A stretch of DNA of 64,000 nucleotides from Salmonella bongori NCTC 12419 (GTDB lineage: Bacteria; Pseudomonadota; Gammaproteobacteria; Enterobacterales; Enterobacteriaceae): positions 3,286,001 to 3,350,000 of the forward strand of contig NC_015761.1 in the NCBI RefSeq assembly GCF_000252995.1, read 5' to 3'. Below the pieces are notes generated by a model. It ran no database searches and was not told the DNA's origin. It saw nothing but the letters and a program-made list of their open reading frames with translations. Made by a program: the position numbers and the translations under genes. Position 1 is the stretch's first letter, and every line of letters begins with the position of its first letter. Positions 1 to 7,728 of the stretch are shown in pieces.

Positions 1-435
1 GATGATCAGCTATATACGCTGGAAGAGTTCCACTTCCATGCCCCGGCTGAAAATACGATTGATGGAAAACGCTACGACATGGAGTTACACCTGATGCATC
101 GGAACTCGAAAGGCGAACTTGCCGTTGTCGTGGTAATGTTTACAGAAGGCGCGCCCAATAAAGCCCTCGAGGGCTTGTGGCAATCCATCCCTTCTGTATT
201 AGAAAAGCGCGCGACGTTATTTGCGCCAGTGGATATCAATCTGCTGTTACCGGTGGACAAAACATACTGGCGTCTTAACGGGTCACCATCCTCACCTTCC
301 TGCTTAGAAAATGCTGTCTGGGTTGTTCTACAACATCCCCTAACGCTCTCTCCAGCACAACTGGAAAAATTTACGCTCACTGTTCATAACCATGAAAGTA
401 CGGTAGCGGCCCTTTCGACCGGCACAACAAGATAG
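1..435 (+). CDS. alpha-class carbonic anhydrase, C-terminal part (5' end outside window)
   Basis: The frame is open from base 1 and ends at TAG 433-435, so only the last 144 codons are present. The alpha-type carbonic anhydrase signature is clear: EFHFH supplies two zinc-binding histidines and ELHLMH supplies the third with its partner glutamate. These enzymes hydrate CO2 to bicarbonate, usually in the periplasm. The signal peptide, if any, lies outside the window. The loop that normally reads S-L-T-T-P-P near the active site reads S-P-S-S-P-S here, and the usual NNRP-type C-terminal motif is replaced by NHEST. The enzyme may therefore be weakened or degenerate, although the frame is intact. 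I do not recognise a gene symbol. Confidence 0.85.
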   Translation, partial: DDQLYTLEEFHFHAPAENTIDGKRYDMELHLMHRNSKGELAVVVVMFTEGAPNKALEGLWQSIPSVLEKRATLFAPVDINLLLPVDKTYWRLNGSPSSPSCLENAVWVVLQHPLTLSPAQLEKFTLTVHNHESTVAALSTGTTR

Positions 436-474
436 CGATCTTGTTCTAAAATGAGACGCAGATCCCATTCATTT

Positions 475-509
475 GGGATAATCTGCTTATAAAAAAAGCA
501 GATTATCCC
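475..509. terminator. perfect 14-bp hairpin between carbonic anhydrase gene and dusB
   Basis: GGGATAATCTGCTT (475-488) and AAGCAGATTATCCC (496-509) are perfect inverted copies separated by a 7-base A-rich loop. The hairpin lies 40 bases after the carbonic anhydrase stop and about 170 bases before the dusB promoter, so it probably ends that transcript. The T-run behind it is short and interrupted. The rest of the 312-base gap (436-747) is AT-rich promoter DNA. Confidence 0.5.
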
Positions 510-679
510 GTTTATCCCTTTCCCGGTTGAAGAAATAGAGAGAAGTTACGGGAATTTGTAAGCGCGTACAAAAGCGACAGCACTAAATAACTGACTGATT
601 TTATTAAATTATAAATTTATTTTGCTGTTTTTAAACACGATTCATTGATCTACAACAGTGGATTGTTCAAAGTTTGGCC

Positions 680-708
680 TTTCATCTCGTGCAAAAAATG
701 CGTAATAT
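680..708 (+). promoter_or_regulatory. dusB-fis operon promoter
   Basis: A -10 hexamer TAATAT (703-708) stands 17 bases after a weak -35 TTTCAT (680-685). It is followed by a GC-rich discriminator (CGCCGCC). This is the architecture known for the E. coli fis promoter, which is repressed by ppGpp/DksA and by Fis itself. The AT-rich DNA upstream (about 590-650) fits Fis and IHF binding, but I cannot place individual sites. Confidence 0.7.
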
Positions 709-747
709 ACGCCGCCTTGCAGTCACAGTATGGTCATTTCTTAACTC

Positions 748-1713
748 ATGCGCATCGGACAATATCAGCTCAGAAATCGCCTGATCGCAGCGCCTATGGC
801 TGGCATCACTGACAGACCTTTTCGGACGCTGTGCTACGAGATGGGAGCAGGATTGACGGTATCGGAGATGATGTCTTCTAACCCGCAGGTTTGGGAAAGC
901 GACAAATCTCGTTTACGAATGGTGCACATTGATGAGCCAGGCGTTCGCACGGTGCAAATTGCCGGCGGTTCCCCGGTTGAGATGGCTGATGCTGCACGTA
1001 TTAACGTGGAAAGCGGCGCCCAAATTATTGATATCAATATGGGGTGCCCGGCGAAAAAAGTGAATCGTAAGCTCGCAGGTTCAGCCCTCTTGCAGTACCC
1101 GGATTTAGTAAAGTCTATACTAACCGAGGTCGTAAACGCAGTGGACGTTCCCGTGACTCTCAAGATTCGCACCGGCTGGGCGCCGGAACACCGTAACTGC
1201 GTAGAAATTGCCCAACTGGCTGAAGATTGTGGTATTCAGGCTCTGACCATTCATGGCCGCACGCGCGCCTGTTTGTTCAACGGAGACGCTGAATACGACA
1301 GTATTCGGGCAGTTAAGCAGAAAGTTTCCATTCCGATTATCGCGAATGGCGACATTACTAACCCGCATAAAGCCAGAGCTGTTCTCGACTATACAGGGGC
1401 GGATGCCCTGATGATAGGCCGCGCAGCTCAGGGAAGACCCTGGATCTTTCGGGAAATCCAGCATTATCTGGACACTGGGGAGCTGCTCCCGCCGCTGCCG
1501 CTGGTAGAGGTGAAGCGCTTGCTTTGCGCGCATGTTCGGGAACTGCATGACTTTTATGGTCAGGCAAAAGGGTACCGAATTGCACGTAAACACGTCTCCT
1601 GGTATCTCCAGGAGCACGCTCCAAATGACCAGTTTCGGCGCACATTCAACGCTATTGAGGACGCCAGCGAACAGCTGGAGGCGTTGGAGGCATACTTCGA
1701 AAATTTTGCGTAA
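748..1713 (+). CDS. dusB: tRNA-dihydrouridine synthase B
   Basis: This FMN enzyme reduces specific uridines in the D-loop of tRNA to dihydrouridine. The 321-residue product has the full family length. It shows the N-terminal flavin-binding segment PMAGITDRPFR, the catalytic cysteine (Cys100) in NMGCPAKKV, and the IHGRTR and ANGDI segments of the TIM barrel. It is the first gene of the dusB-fis operon; fis begins 25 bases downstream. Translation of dusB is known in E. coli to support fis expression, so the pair is functionally as well as physically linked. Confidence 0.97.
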   Translation: MRIGQYQLRNRLIAAPMAGITDRPFRTLCYEMGAGLTVSEMMSSNPQVWESDKSRLRMVHIDEPGVRTVQIAGGSPVEMADAARINVESGAQIIDINMGCPAKKVNRKLAGSALLQYPDLVKSILTEVVNAVDVPVTLKIRTGWAPEHRNCVEIAQLAEDCGIQALTIHGRTRACLFNGDAEYDSIRAVKQKVSIPIIANGDITNPHKARAVLDYTGADALMIGRAAQGRPWIFREIQHYLDTGELLPPLPLVEVKRLLCAHVRELHDFYGQAKGYRIARKHVSWYLQEHAPNDQFRRTFNAIEDASEQLEALEAYFENFA

Positions 1714-1738
1714 ACAGAAATAAAGAGCTGACAGAACT

Positions 1739-2035
1739 ATGTTCGAACAACGCGTAAATTCTGACGTACTGACCGTTTCTACCGTTAACTCTCAGGATCA
1801 GGTAACCCAAAAACCCCTGCGTGACTCGGTTAAACAGGCACTGAAGAACTATTTTGCTCAACTGAACGGTCAGGATGTTAATGACCTGTATGAGCTGGTA
1901 CTGGCTGAAGTAGAACAGCCCCTGTTGGACATGGTGATGCAATACACCCGTGGTAACCAGACCCGTGCTGCCCTGATGATGGGCATCAACCGTGGTACGC
2001 TGCGTAAAAAATTAAAAAAATACGGCATGAACTAA
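1739..2035 (+). CDS. fis: DNA-binding protein Fis
   Basis: Fis is a 98-residue nucleoid protein and growth-phase regulator. The sequence is the canonical form: a mobile N-terminal beta-arm (about residues 10-26), central dimer helices, and a C-terminal helix-turn-helix (about 74-95, [21 protein letters not shown]). It bends DNA, assists site-specific recombination, and activates rRNA P1 promoters; such a promoter with an AT-rich upstream region is in this window at 17.65 kb. It is cotranscribed with dusB and followed by a strong terminator. Confidence 0.99.
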
Positions 2036-2062
2036 TTTCGATTAGCTAACTGCTTGTTTAAA

Positions 2063-2096
2063 AAGGCGCTACTCGGCATGGGGAAGCGCCTTTTTT
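2063..2096 (+). terminator. rho-independent terminator of dusB-fis
   Basis: AAGGCGCT (2063-2070) pairs with AGCGCCTT (2085-2092) and is followed by a run of T. It lies 28 bases after the fis stop. Confidence 0.9.
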
Positions 2097-2120
2097 ATAC
2101 GCACCACATGGAATTTGGTC

Positions 2121-3005
2121 ATGAAAGCGGAATGTGAACCTCAGTACTTTGGCGATGAATCGAAGAAGATCATTCACGGTGACGCGCTAACAGAACTTAA
2201 AAAGCTGCCTTCTGAAAGCATTGACTTAATTTTTGCCGATCCGCCATACAATATCGGAAAAGATTTCGACGGTATGGTGGAAAAGTGGGACGAGGCGTCT
2301 TTTCTGGCCTGGCTGTATGAATGTATTGATGAGTGCCACCGCGTGCTGAAAAAACACGGCACTATGTACATCATGAACAGCACGGAAAATATGCCGTATA
2401 TCGACCTCAAATGCCGCACGCTTTTTACCATCAAAAGCCGTATCGTCTGGGCCTATGATAGTTCAGGCGTCCAGGCGAAAAAATACTTTGGTTCCATGTA
2501 TGAACCGATCCTGATGATGGTAAAAGATCCGAAAACATATACCTTTAACCGCGAAGAGATTCTGGTCGAGACCACTACAGGCGCCAAGCGCGCGTTAATT
2601 GATTATCGAAAGAATCCGCCTCAACCGTACAATCAGAAAAAAGTGCCGGGCAACGTATGGTCATTTCCACGCGTACGCTACCTGATGGATGAATATGAAA
2701 ATCATCCTACACAAAAACCCAGCGCGCTGTTAAAACGGATCATTCTGGCCTCTTCGAACCCGGGTGATACGGTGCTGGATCCCTTTGCGGGTAGTTTTAC
2801 CACGGGCGCTGTCGCAACGGCGTCAGGACGTAAATTTATGGGGATCGAAATCAACAGTGAGTACGTAAAGATCGGCCTCAGAAGATTGAGTGTCGCTTCG
2901 CATTATTCAGAAAACGAGCTTGCAAAAGTCAAAAAGAGAAAAACCAAAAACCTGTCAAAAAAGCAGCGAAATGCCCTGATAACCGGGCTATTTTCAGTGA
3001 AGTAA
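2121..3005 (+). CDS. yhdJ: adenine-specific DNA methyltransferase YhdJ
   Basis: This is an N6-adenine DNA methyltransferase of the beta type, with the catalytic motif DPPY (in FADPPYNIG) near residue 40 and the SAM-binding motif DPFAGSFTTG near residue 218. In E. coli the homologue is an orphan enzyme reported to methylate ATGCAT and has no restriction partner. None is seen here either. I chose ATG 2121 (294 residues, MKAECEP) over the TTG at 2115 because it matches the family length. The basic lysine-rich C-terminus (KKRKTKNLSKK) fits DNA binding. It lies alone between the fis terminator and yhdU. Confidence 0.93.
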   Translation: MKAECEPQYFGDESKKIIHGDALTELKKLPSESIDLIFADPPYNIGKDFDGMVEKWDEASFLAWLYECIDECHRVLKKHGTMYIMNSTENMPYIDLKCRTLFTIKSRIVWAYDSSGVQAKKYFGSMYEPILMMVKDPKTYTFNREEILVETTTGAKRALIDYRKNPPQPYNQKKVPGNVWSFPRVRYLMDEYENHPTQKPSALLKRIILASSNPGDTVLDPFAGSFTTGAVATASGRKFMGIEINSEYVKIGLRRLSVASHYSENELAKVKKRKTKNLSKKQRNALITGLFSVK

Positions 3006-3087
3006 AAGCATTGTAAGTCCGCTTTTCAGTGCCCAAATTTCGTGTATATTCCCAGCACGCATGGGCATGGATACACAGGATTTAACG

Positions 3088-3252
3088 ATGATTCGCAAGT
3101 ATTGGTGGCTGGTTGTTTTTGCCGTATTCGTTTTTCTTTTCGATGCGCTTTTGATGCAGTGGATCGAGTTAATGGCGACGGAACAGGATAAATGTAGAAA
3201 TATGGATTCTGTTAATCCCCTCAAATTGATCAATTGTACCGATCTTGAGTAG
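3088..3252 (+). CDS. yhdU: small membrane protein YhdU
   Basis: This 54-residue protein has one hydrophobic segment (about residues 6-24, WWLVVFAVFVFLFDALLM) followed by a short polar tail with two cysteines. It matches what I recall of E. coli YhdU; its function is unknown. Two more in-frame ATGs lie upstream (3061, 3067), but starting at 3088 puts the conserved MIRKYWW at the N-terminus. Confidence 0.8.
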   Translation: MIRKYWWLVVFAVFVFLFDALLMQWIELMATEQDKCRNMDSVNPLKLINCTDLE

Positions 3253-3399
3253 CTAACCGGACGATGTAATCGAGATTGCGCACTGCTACCCTTCTTTTCC
3301 CCCTCAAAAATCAGGATATTAAAAGACTTTGAGGATAAAAGAATGGGTGATACTGTCGTCCGTTTCTTTTCCCGCATAATTTGAATGAGCTAACGACAC

Positions 3400-5490
3400 A
3401 TGCCGGTTAGTGAGTACAACCACATCCTTGTGGCGGTTTCATTTGCTGTCGCTATTTTTGCGTCCTATACCGCATTAAATATGGCCGGACGCGTTGCCGG
3501 AAGCGCCAGATCAAGCGCCAGGGTATGGCTAGCAGGCGGCGGTTTTGCCATGGGCGTCGGTATTTGGGCTATGCATTTTGTCGGGATGCTGGCGATGGAT
3601 CATGCCATGTATATGCGCTTCGATCCTTTCCTCACTGGCCTCTCTATGCTTATCGCGATCGGCTCTTCCCTTTTTGCGTTATGGCTGGTCAGCGCTGAAC
3701 AATTACGCCTGCGCCGTTTACTGCCGGGCGCGCTGGTGATGGGACTGGGCATCAGTGCAATGCATTATACCGGAATGGCGGCACTGCAATTTGCTTCAAT
3801 CATCGTCTGGGATAGCGTATGGGTTGCCCTTTCTATCCTCATAGCGCTACTGGCATCCTGCGCCGCGCTGTGGCTCACGTTCCATCTGCGCCATGAGGGG
3901 ACCGATGTCGCACTGAGGCGGGCGGGCGCCGCGGTATTAATGGGCATAGCGATTGCCGGGATGCATTACGCTGGCATGAAGGCTGCACAATTCCCCCAAA
4001 GCTGGCCAATAGAGCATCGTGGCGTCGATGGCAACTGGCTGGCTATGCTTGTCAGCGTGGTAGCGCTGACTATCCTGGGTATTACTTTGCTGGTTTCTTT
4101 ATTCGACGCCCGACTTCAGGCCCGTACTGCACTGCTCGCCTCTTCGCTGGCGCAGGCGAATCAGGAACTGGCACAGTTGGCGCTGCACGATACGCTAACC
4201 CGACTACCAAACCGGGTACTTCTTGAGGATCGGCTGGAACAAGCTATCAGTAAGGCGAATCGGGAAGGTACGCCCTTCGCGCTACTGTTTATGGATCTGG
4301 ATGGTTTTAAAACCGTTAATGACGCTTATGGCCATGACATCGGCGATAAACTGCTGGTCGCCGTAACGCATCGTCTGAACCAACTGTTGAGCGGCCAATT
4401 TACCCTGGCGCGAATTGGCGGCGACGAATTTGTATTGCTTACAGAAGTCAGCGCACCTGATGAAGCGGCTTCCCTCGCCAGCGCGCTGGTACATTCGATC
4501 GATGCCCCCTTTACCATAGACCCGTATGAACTGACCGTGACCCTCAGCGTTGGAATAGCGCTCTATCCGCTGGACGGAAAAAACGAACGGGAGCTGATGT
4601 TCAATGCTGATGCCGCGATGTACCACACGAAACATACGGGGCGTAACGGATACCATTTCTTTCAGCCATCAATGAATATGCTGGCGCAAACCCAGCTTCA
4701 GCTGATGAACGATCTGTGGCTGGCGCTGGAAAGACGGGAACTCAGACTAGTGTATCAGCCTAAAGTTCAGGCCCTGGACGGTACCATTGTGGGCTTTGAG
4801 GCATTATTGCGCTGGCATCATCCAAAACAAGGCGTACTGAATCCTGACCAGTTTCTTTCGCTGGCGGAAAAAACGGGGTTGATCGTCTCTATCGGCAACT
4901 GGGTGATAGACGAAGCGTGCCGCCAGCTCCATGAGTGGCATTTACAGGGCCATACCTCATGGTCGGTCGCGGTAAACTTGTCCGCTTTACAATTTGAGCA
5001 GCCGGGACTTATAGACACGATTACACAAAGCCTGGCCCGACACTGTATCCGGCCCCATTTACTGACATTGGAGATCACTGAAACAACGGCGATGAATAAA
5101 CCGGAGCAAAGTGTCGCTATACTCACCAGGTTAACAGAAATGGGAGTTAAAGCCTCTATTGATGACTTTGGTACTGGCTACTCCAGTCTGCTCTATCTGA
5201 AACGTCTTCCGGCGTGCGAGCTAAAAATTGATCGTGCGTTCGTGCATGAGCTTAGCGATGCGGGCGACGGCGCCACCATTGTCGCGGCTATTGTCGCGCT
5301 GGCAAAAGCGTTAAATCTGCACATTGTGGCTGAAGGCGTCGAAAATGAAACGCAGCAACAATTTCTGACACAGTTGGGATGTCATACGCTTCAGGGGTTC
5401 CTGCCAGGTAAACCGCGCACGGCAGAAGAAATCTCCCGCGATCCCACCAATTCATTTATCAGGCCAATACATCATGACACCCAGAAATAA
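3400..5490 (+). CDS. MHYT-GGDEF-EAL c-di-GMP signalling protein
   Basis: The 696-residue protein combines a seven-helix MHYT sensor (about residues 1-235) with GGDEF and EAL domains. Three MHYT-type motifs are visible: MHFVGM, MHYTGM and MHYAGM, which are thought to bind copper or a diatomic gas at the membrane. The diguanylate cyclase motif GGDEF (340-344) is intact, but the RxxD inhibitory site normally just before it is absent (SGQFTLAR). The EAL motif (467-469) and DDFGTGYSS loop are intact, so both synthesis and breakdown of c-di-GMP are possible. It matches, from memory, the Salmonella protein STM3388, linked to csgD and biofilm control. E. coli K-12 has no counterpart here. It ends 2 bases from the convergent acrS. 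Confidence 0.9.
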   Translation: MPVSEYNHILVAVSFAVAIFASYTALNMAGRVAGSARSSARVWLAGGGFAMGVGIWAMHFVGMLAMDHAMYMRFDPFLTGLSMLIAIGSSLFALWLVSAEQLRLRRLLPGALVMGLGISAMHYTGMAALQFASIIVWDSVWVALSILIALLASCAALWLTFHLRHEGTDVALRRAGAAVLMGIAIAGMHYAGMKAAQFPQSWPIEHRGVDGNWLAMLVSVVALTILGITLLVSLFDARLQARTALLASSLAQANQELAQLALHDTLTRLPNRVLLEDRLEQAISKANREGTPFALLFMDLDGFKTVNDAYGHDIGDKLLVAVTHRLNQLLSGQFTLARIGGDEFVLLTEVSAPDEAASLASALVHSIDAPFTIDPYELTVTLSVGIALYPLDGKNERELMFNADAAMYHTKHTGRNGYHFFQPSMNMLAQTQLQLMNDLWLALERRELRLVYQPKVQALDGTIVGFEALLRWHHPKQGVLNPDQFLSLAEKTGLIVSIGNWVIDEACRQLHEWHLQGHTSWSVAVNLSALQFEQPGLIDTITQSLARHCIRPHLLTLEITETTAMNKPEQSVAILTRLTEMGVKASIDDFGTGYSSLLYLKRLPACELKIDRAFVHELSDAGDGATIVAAIVALAKALNLHIVAEGVENETQQQFLTQLGCHTLQGFLPGKPRTAEEISRDPTNSFIRPIHHDTQK

Positions 5491-5492
5491 CA

Positions 5493-6155
5493 TCAGGCTT
5501 CTTCTGCCTGATGTTCATTCGGCATTAATTGTGTCACACAGCCATCCGGACTTAGCATTTTTAATACATTATCGACTAATGCTGGCGCCTGCTGATAAAG
5601 ATCATAACTTGTGGGATTCATTAACCAGTTCTTTACTATTCCACTAAAACTACCGTGCAGAATAATTAATATAACGTCTAAATCGAGATTGCCAGAGATC
5701 ACCTTTTTATCCATGCACCGCTGTAACACCTCACGTAGCGATTGATGATGAAAGCCGATCTTCTCACGAATGGTCTGCTCTGATATCATCCCATTATGAA
5801 ACTCACATTTATGATATAAAATCTGCATTAATGCCTGTTGGCGAGGAACTGCCGCAATATATTGCAAAGCAGCAATAAATTTCTCACGTAAATCCTGTAA
5901 AGGATTATCGTTCCCGCATCCCGTAAGCCTGTCCTGAATAAGTTCGCGTAAAGAAGGTTGCTGTAGCCACACTTCGTTAAATAGCTGAATCTTATTGTCA
6001 AAATGCCAGTAAATAGCTCCCCGTGTGACATTGGCGGCATCGGCGATATCGTTCAGCGTGGTGTTGGCAACGCCGTGCAAAGCAAACTGCACAATCGCGG
6101 TTTCAATCAAATGTTGTCGCGTTTTAAGCGCATCCGCCTTCGTTTTCTTCGCCAT
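5493..6155 (-). CDS. acrS: TetR-family repressor AcrS (EnvR)
   Basis: This 220-residue TetR-type regulator has an N-terminal helix-turn-helix (about residues 29-52, TTLNDIADAANVTRGAIYWHF) and a C-terminal ligand-binding domain. It is divergent from acrEF, the arrangement typical of a local repressor. In E. coli AcrS (EnvR) is reported to repress acrAB strongly and to act on acrEF. Its gene and the c-di-GMP gene converge with 2 bases between the stops, and no separate terminator is seen. Confidence 0.95.
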   Translation of the reverse strand: MAKKTKADALKTRQHLIETAIVQFALHGVANTTLNDIADAANVTRGAIYWHFDNKIQLFNEVWLQQPSLRELIQDRLTGCGNDNPLQDLREKFIAALQYIAAVPRQQALMQILYHKCEFHNGMISEQTIREKIGFHHQSLREVLQRCMDKKVISGNLDLDVILIILHGSFSGIVKNWLMNPTSYDLYQQAPALVDNVLKMLSPDGCVTQLMPNEHQAEEA

Positions 6156-6559
6156 AATTAAGCTATCCGGGACTATAAAAATACGGGTAAAATGCTCAGC
6201 GTAAAAATAATTTTACCATGTCTTTTTAGCCAGACGAGAAACAGATATTTTTATTTAGCACAATATCGCCAAAATAATAAGCAAAACAAATAAGATGACA
6301 AAAATACATTCATAAAATATATATATTTCTGGTTGTGTTATTTAAATTCATAAGTTGAATAATTCTGAAATTATGAAACAGTAGAGGATGACTCTTTTTT
6401 TTTTGCTTTTATGTGCCGTGAACCCTATCCCAAAATAAGTATTGCTTACATCGCAAGCTAATAATTTGTAGGATACCCCACTGCTATTCTATTTTTCGCG
6501 CGTTAACGCCTTACCATTATCCGGTAAATAACGAGCTTTCGGTTTTTTAAGGAACAGTA
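6156..6559. promoter_or_regulatory. acrS-acrE divergent regulatory region
   Basis: This 404-base gap separates two divergent starts. The middle (about 6230-6400) is strongly AT-rich, with a run of ten T near 6396-6405 and ATATATAT tracts, which suits H-NS silencing as known for acrEF in enterics. I could not assign firm -35/-10 pairs or an AcrS operator. An AAGGA Shine-Dalgarno (6549-6553) precedes acrE. Confidence 0.6.
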
Positions 6560-7717
6560 ATGACGAAACATGCCAGGTTTTCACTCCTGCCCTCATTCAT
6601 CATATTCTCTGCTGCGCTGCTGGCCGGTTGTAACGACCAGGGAGATACCCAAGCTCATCCCGGCGAGCCGCAAGTTACCGTACACGTGGTCGAAACAGCC
6701 CCCTTAGCCGTAACGACCGAACTTCCCGGACGTACGTCTGCATTTCGCATTGCGGAAGTTCGCCCCCAGGTGAGCGGGATCGTGCTTAAAAGAAACTTCA
6801 CCGAAGGTAGCGACGTAGAAGCCGGGCAGTCGCTTTATCAAATCGATCCTGCGACTTATCAGGCCGATTATGACAGCGCCAAAGGCGAACTCGCTAAAAG
6901 CGAAGCGGCTGCGGCTATCGCACACCTGACAGTGAAACGCTATGTTCCGCTGGTTGGCACAAAATATATCAGCCAGCAGGAATATGATCAGGCGATTGCT
7001 GATGCCCGCCAGGCCGATGCTGCCGTTGTAGCGGCGAAAGCCGCTGTAGAAAGCGCACGCATTAACCTTGCATATACCAAAGTCACCTCGCCCATCAGCG
7101 GACGTATAGGAAAATCTAACGTGACCGAAGGTGCCCTGGTGACTAACGGTCAATCAACTGAACTGGCGACTGTACAGCAACTCGACCCGATTTACGTCGA
7201 TGTCACCCAGTCAAGCAATGACTTTATACGGCTCAAGCAATCCGTCGAGCAGGGGAGCCTGCATAAAGACAGCGCCAGTAGCGCTGTTGAACTGGTAATG
7301 GAAAATGGCCAGGTCTATCCGCTTAAAGGCACGCTGCAGTTCTCCGACGTTACCGTAGATGAAAGTACTGGCTCTATCACGCTCAGAGCGGTTTTCCCTA
7401 ACCCACAACATACCCTGCTTCCCGGTATGTTTGTTCGTGCCCGCATTGATGAAGGTGTCCAGCCCAATGCCATCCTTGTGCCTCAGCAGGGCGTGACCCG
7501 CACACCACGCGGCGACGCTATGGTGATGGTCGTTAACGATAAGAGCCAGGTAGAAGCTCGCAACGTCGTAGCAACACAGGCCATCGGTGATAAATGGCTT
7601 ATCAGCGAAGGGTTAAAACCGGGCGATAAAGTCATCGTCAGTGGCTTACAAAAAGCACGACCGGGCGTACAGGTAAAAGCCACTACCGATGCTTCTGCAG
7701 CGAAAACGGCGCAATAA
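6560..7717 (+). CDS. acrE: multidrug efflux periplasmic adaptor AcrE
   Basis: AcrE is the membrane-fusion lipoprotein linking the inner-membrane pump AcrF to TolC. The 385-residue product begins with a lipoprotein signal and the lipobox LAGC (Cys24). Lipoyl/barrel-sandwich halves and an alpha-helical hairpin rich in Ala/Ala-Lys (about residues 95-165) follow. It closely resembles AcrA. The pump gene acrF starts 11 bases downstream. In Salmonella AcrEF is normally poorly expressed but can replace AcrAB when activated. Confidence 0.96.
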   Translation: MTKHARFSLLPSFIIFSAALLAGCNDQGDTQAHPGEPQVTVHVVETAPLAVTTELPGRTSAFRIAEVRPQVSGIVLKRNFTEGSDVEAGQSLYQIDPATYQADYDSAKGELAKSEAAAAIAHLTVKRYVPLVGTKYISQQEYDQAIADARQADAAVVAAKAAVESARINLAYTKVTSPISGRIGKSNVTEGALVTNGQSTELATVQQLDPIYVDVTQSSNDFIRLKQSVEQGSLHKDSASSAVELVMENGQVYPLKGTLQFSDVTVDESTGSITLRAVFPNPQHTLLPGMFVRARIDEGVQPNAILVPQQGVTRTPRGDAMVMVVNDKSQVEARNVVATQAIGDKWLISEGLKPGDKVIVSGLQKARPGVQVKATTDASAAKTAQ

Positions 7718-7728
7718 GGTAAGCGGAC

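Noticed and set aside
6380..6420. T-rich tract before acrE as a terminator
   Set aside because: No hairpin precedes the T-run; it is more likely AT-rich silencer DNA.
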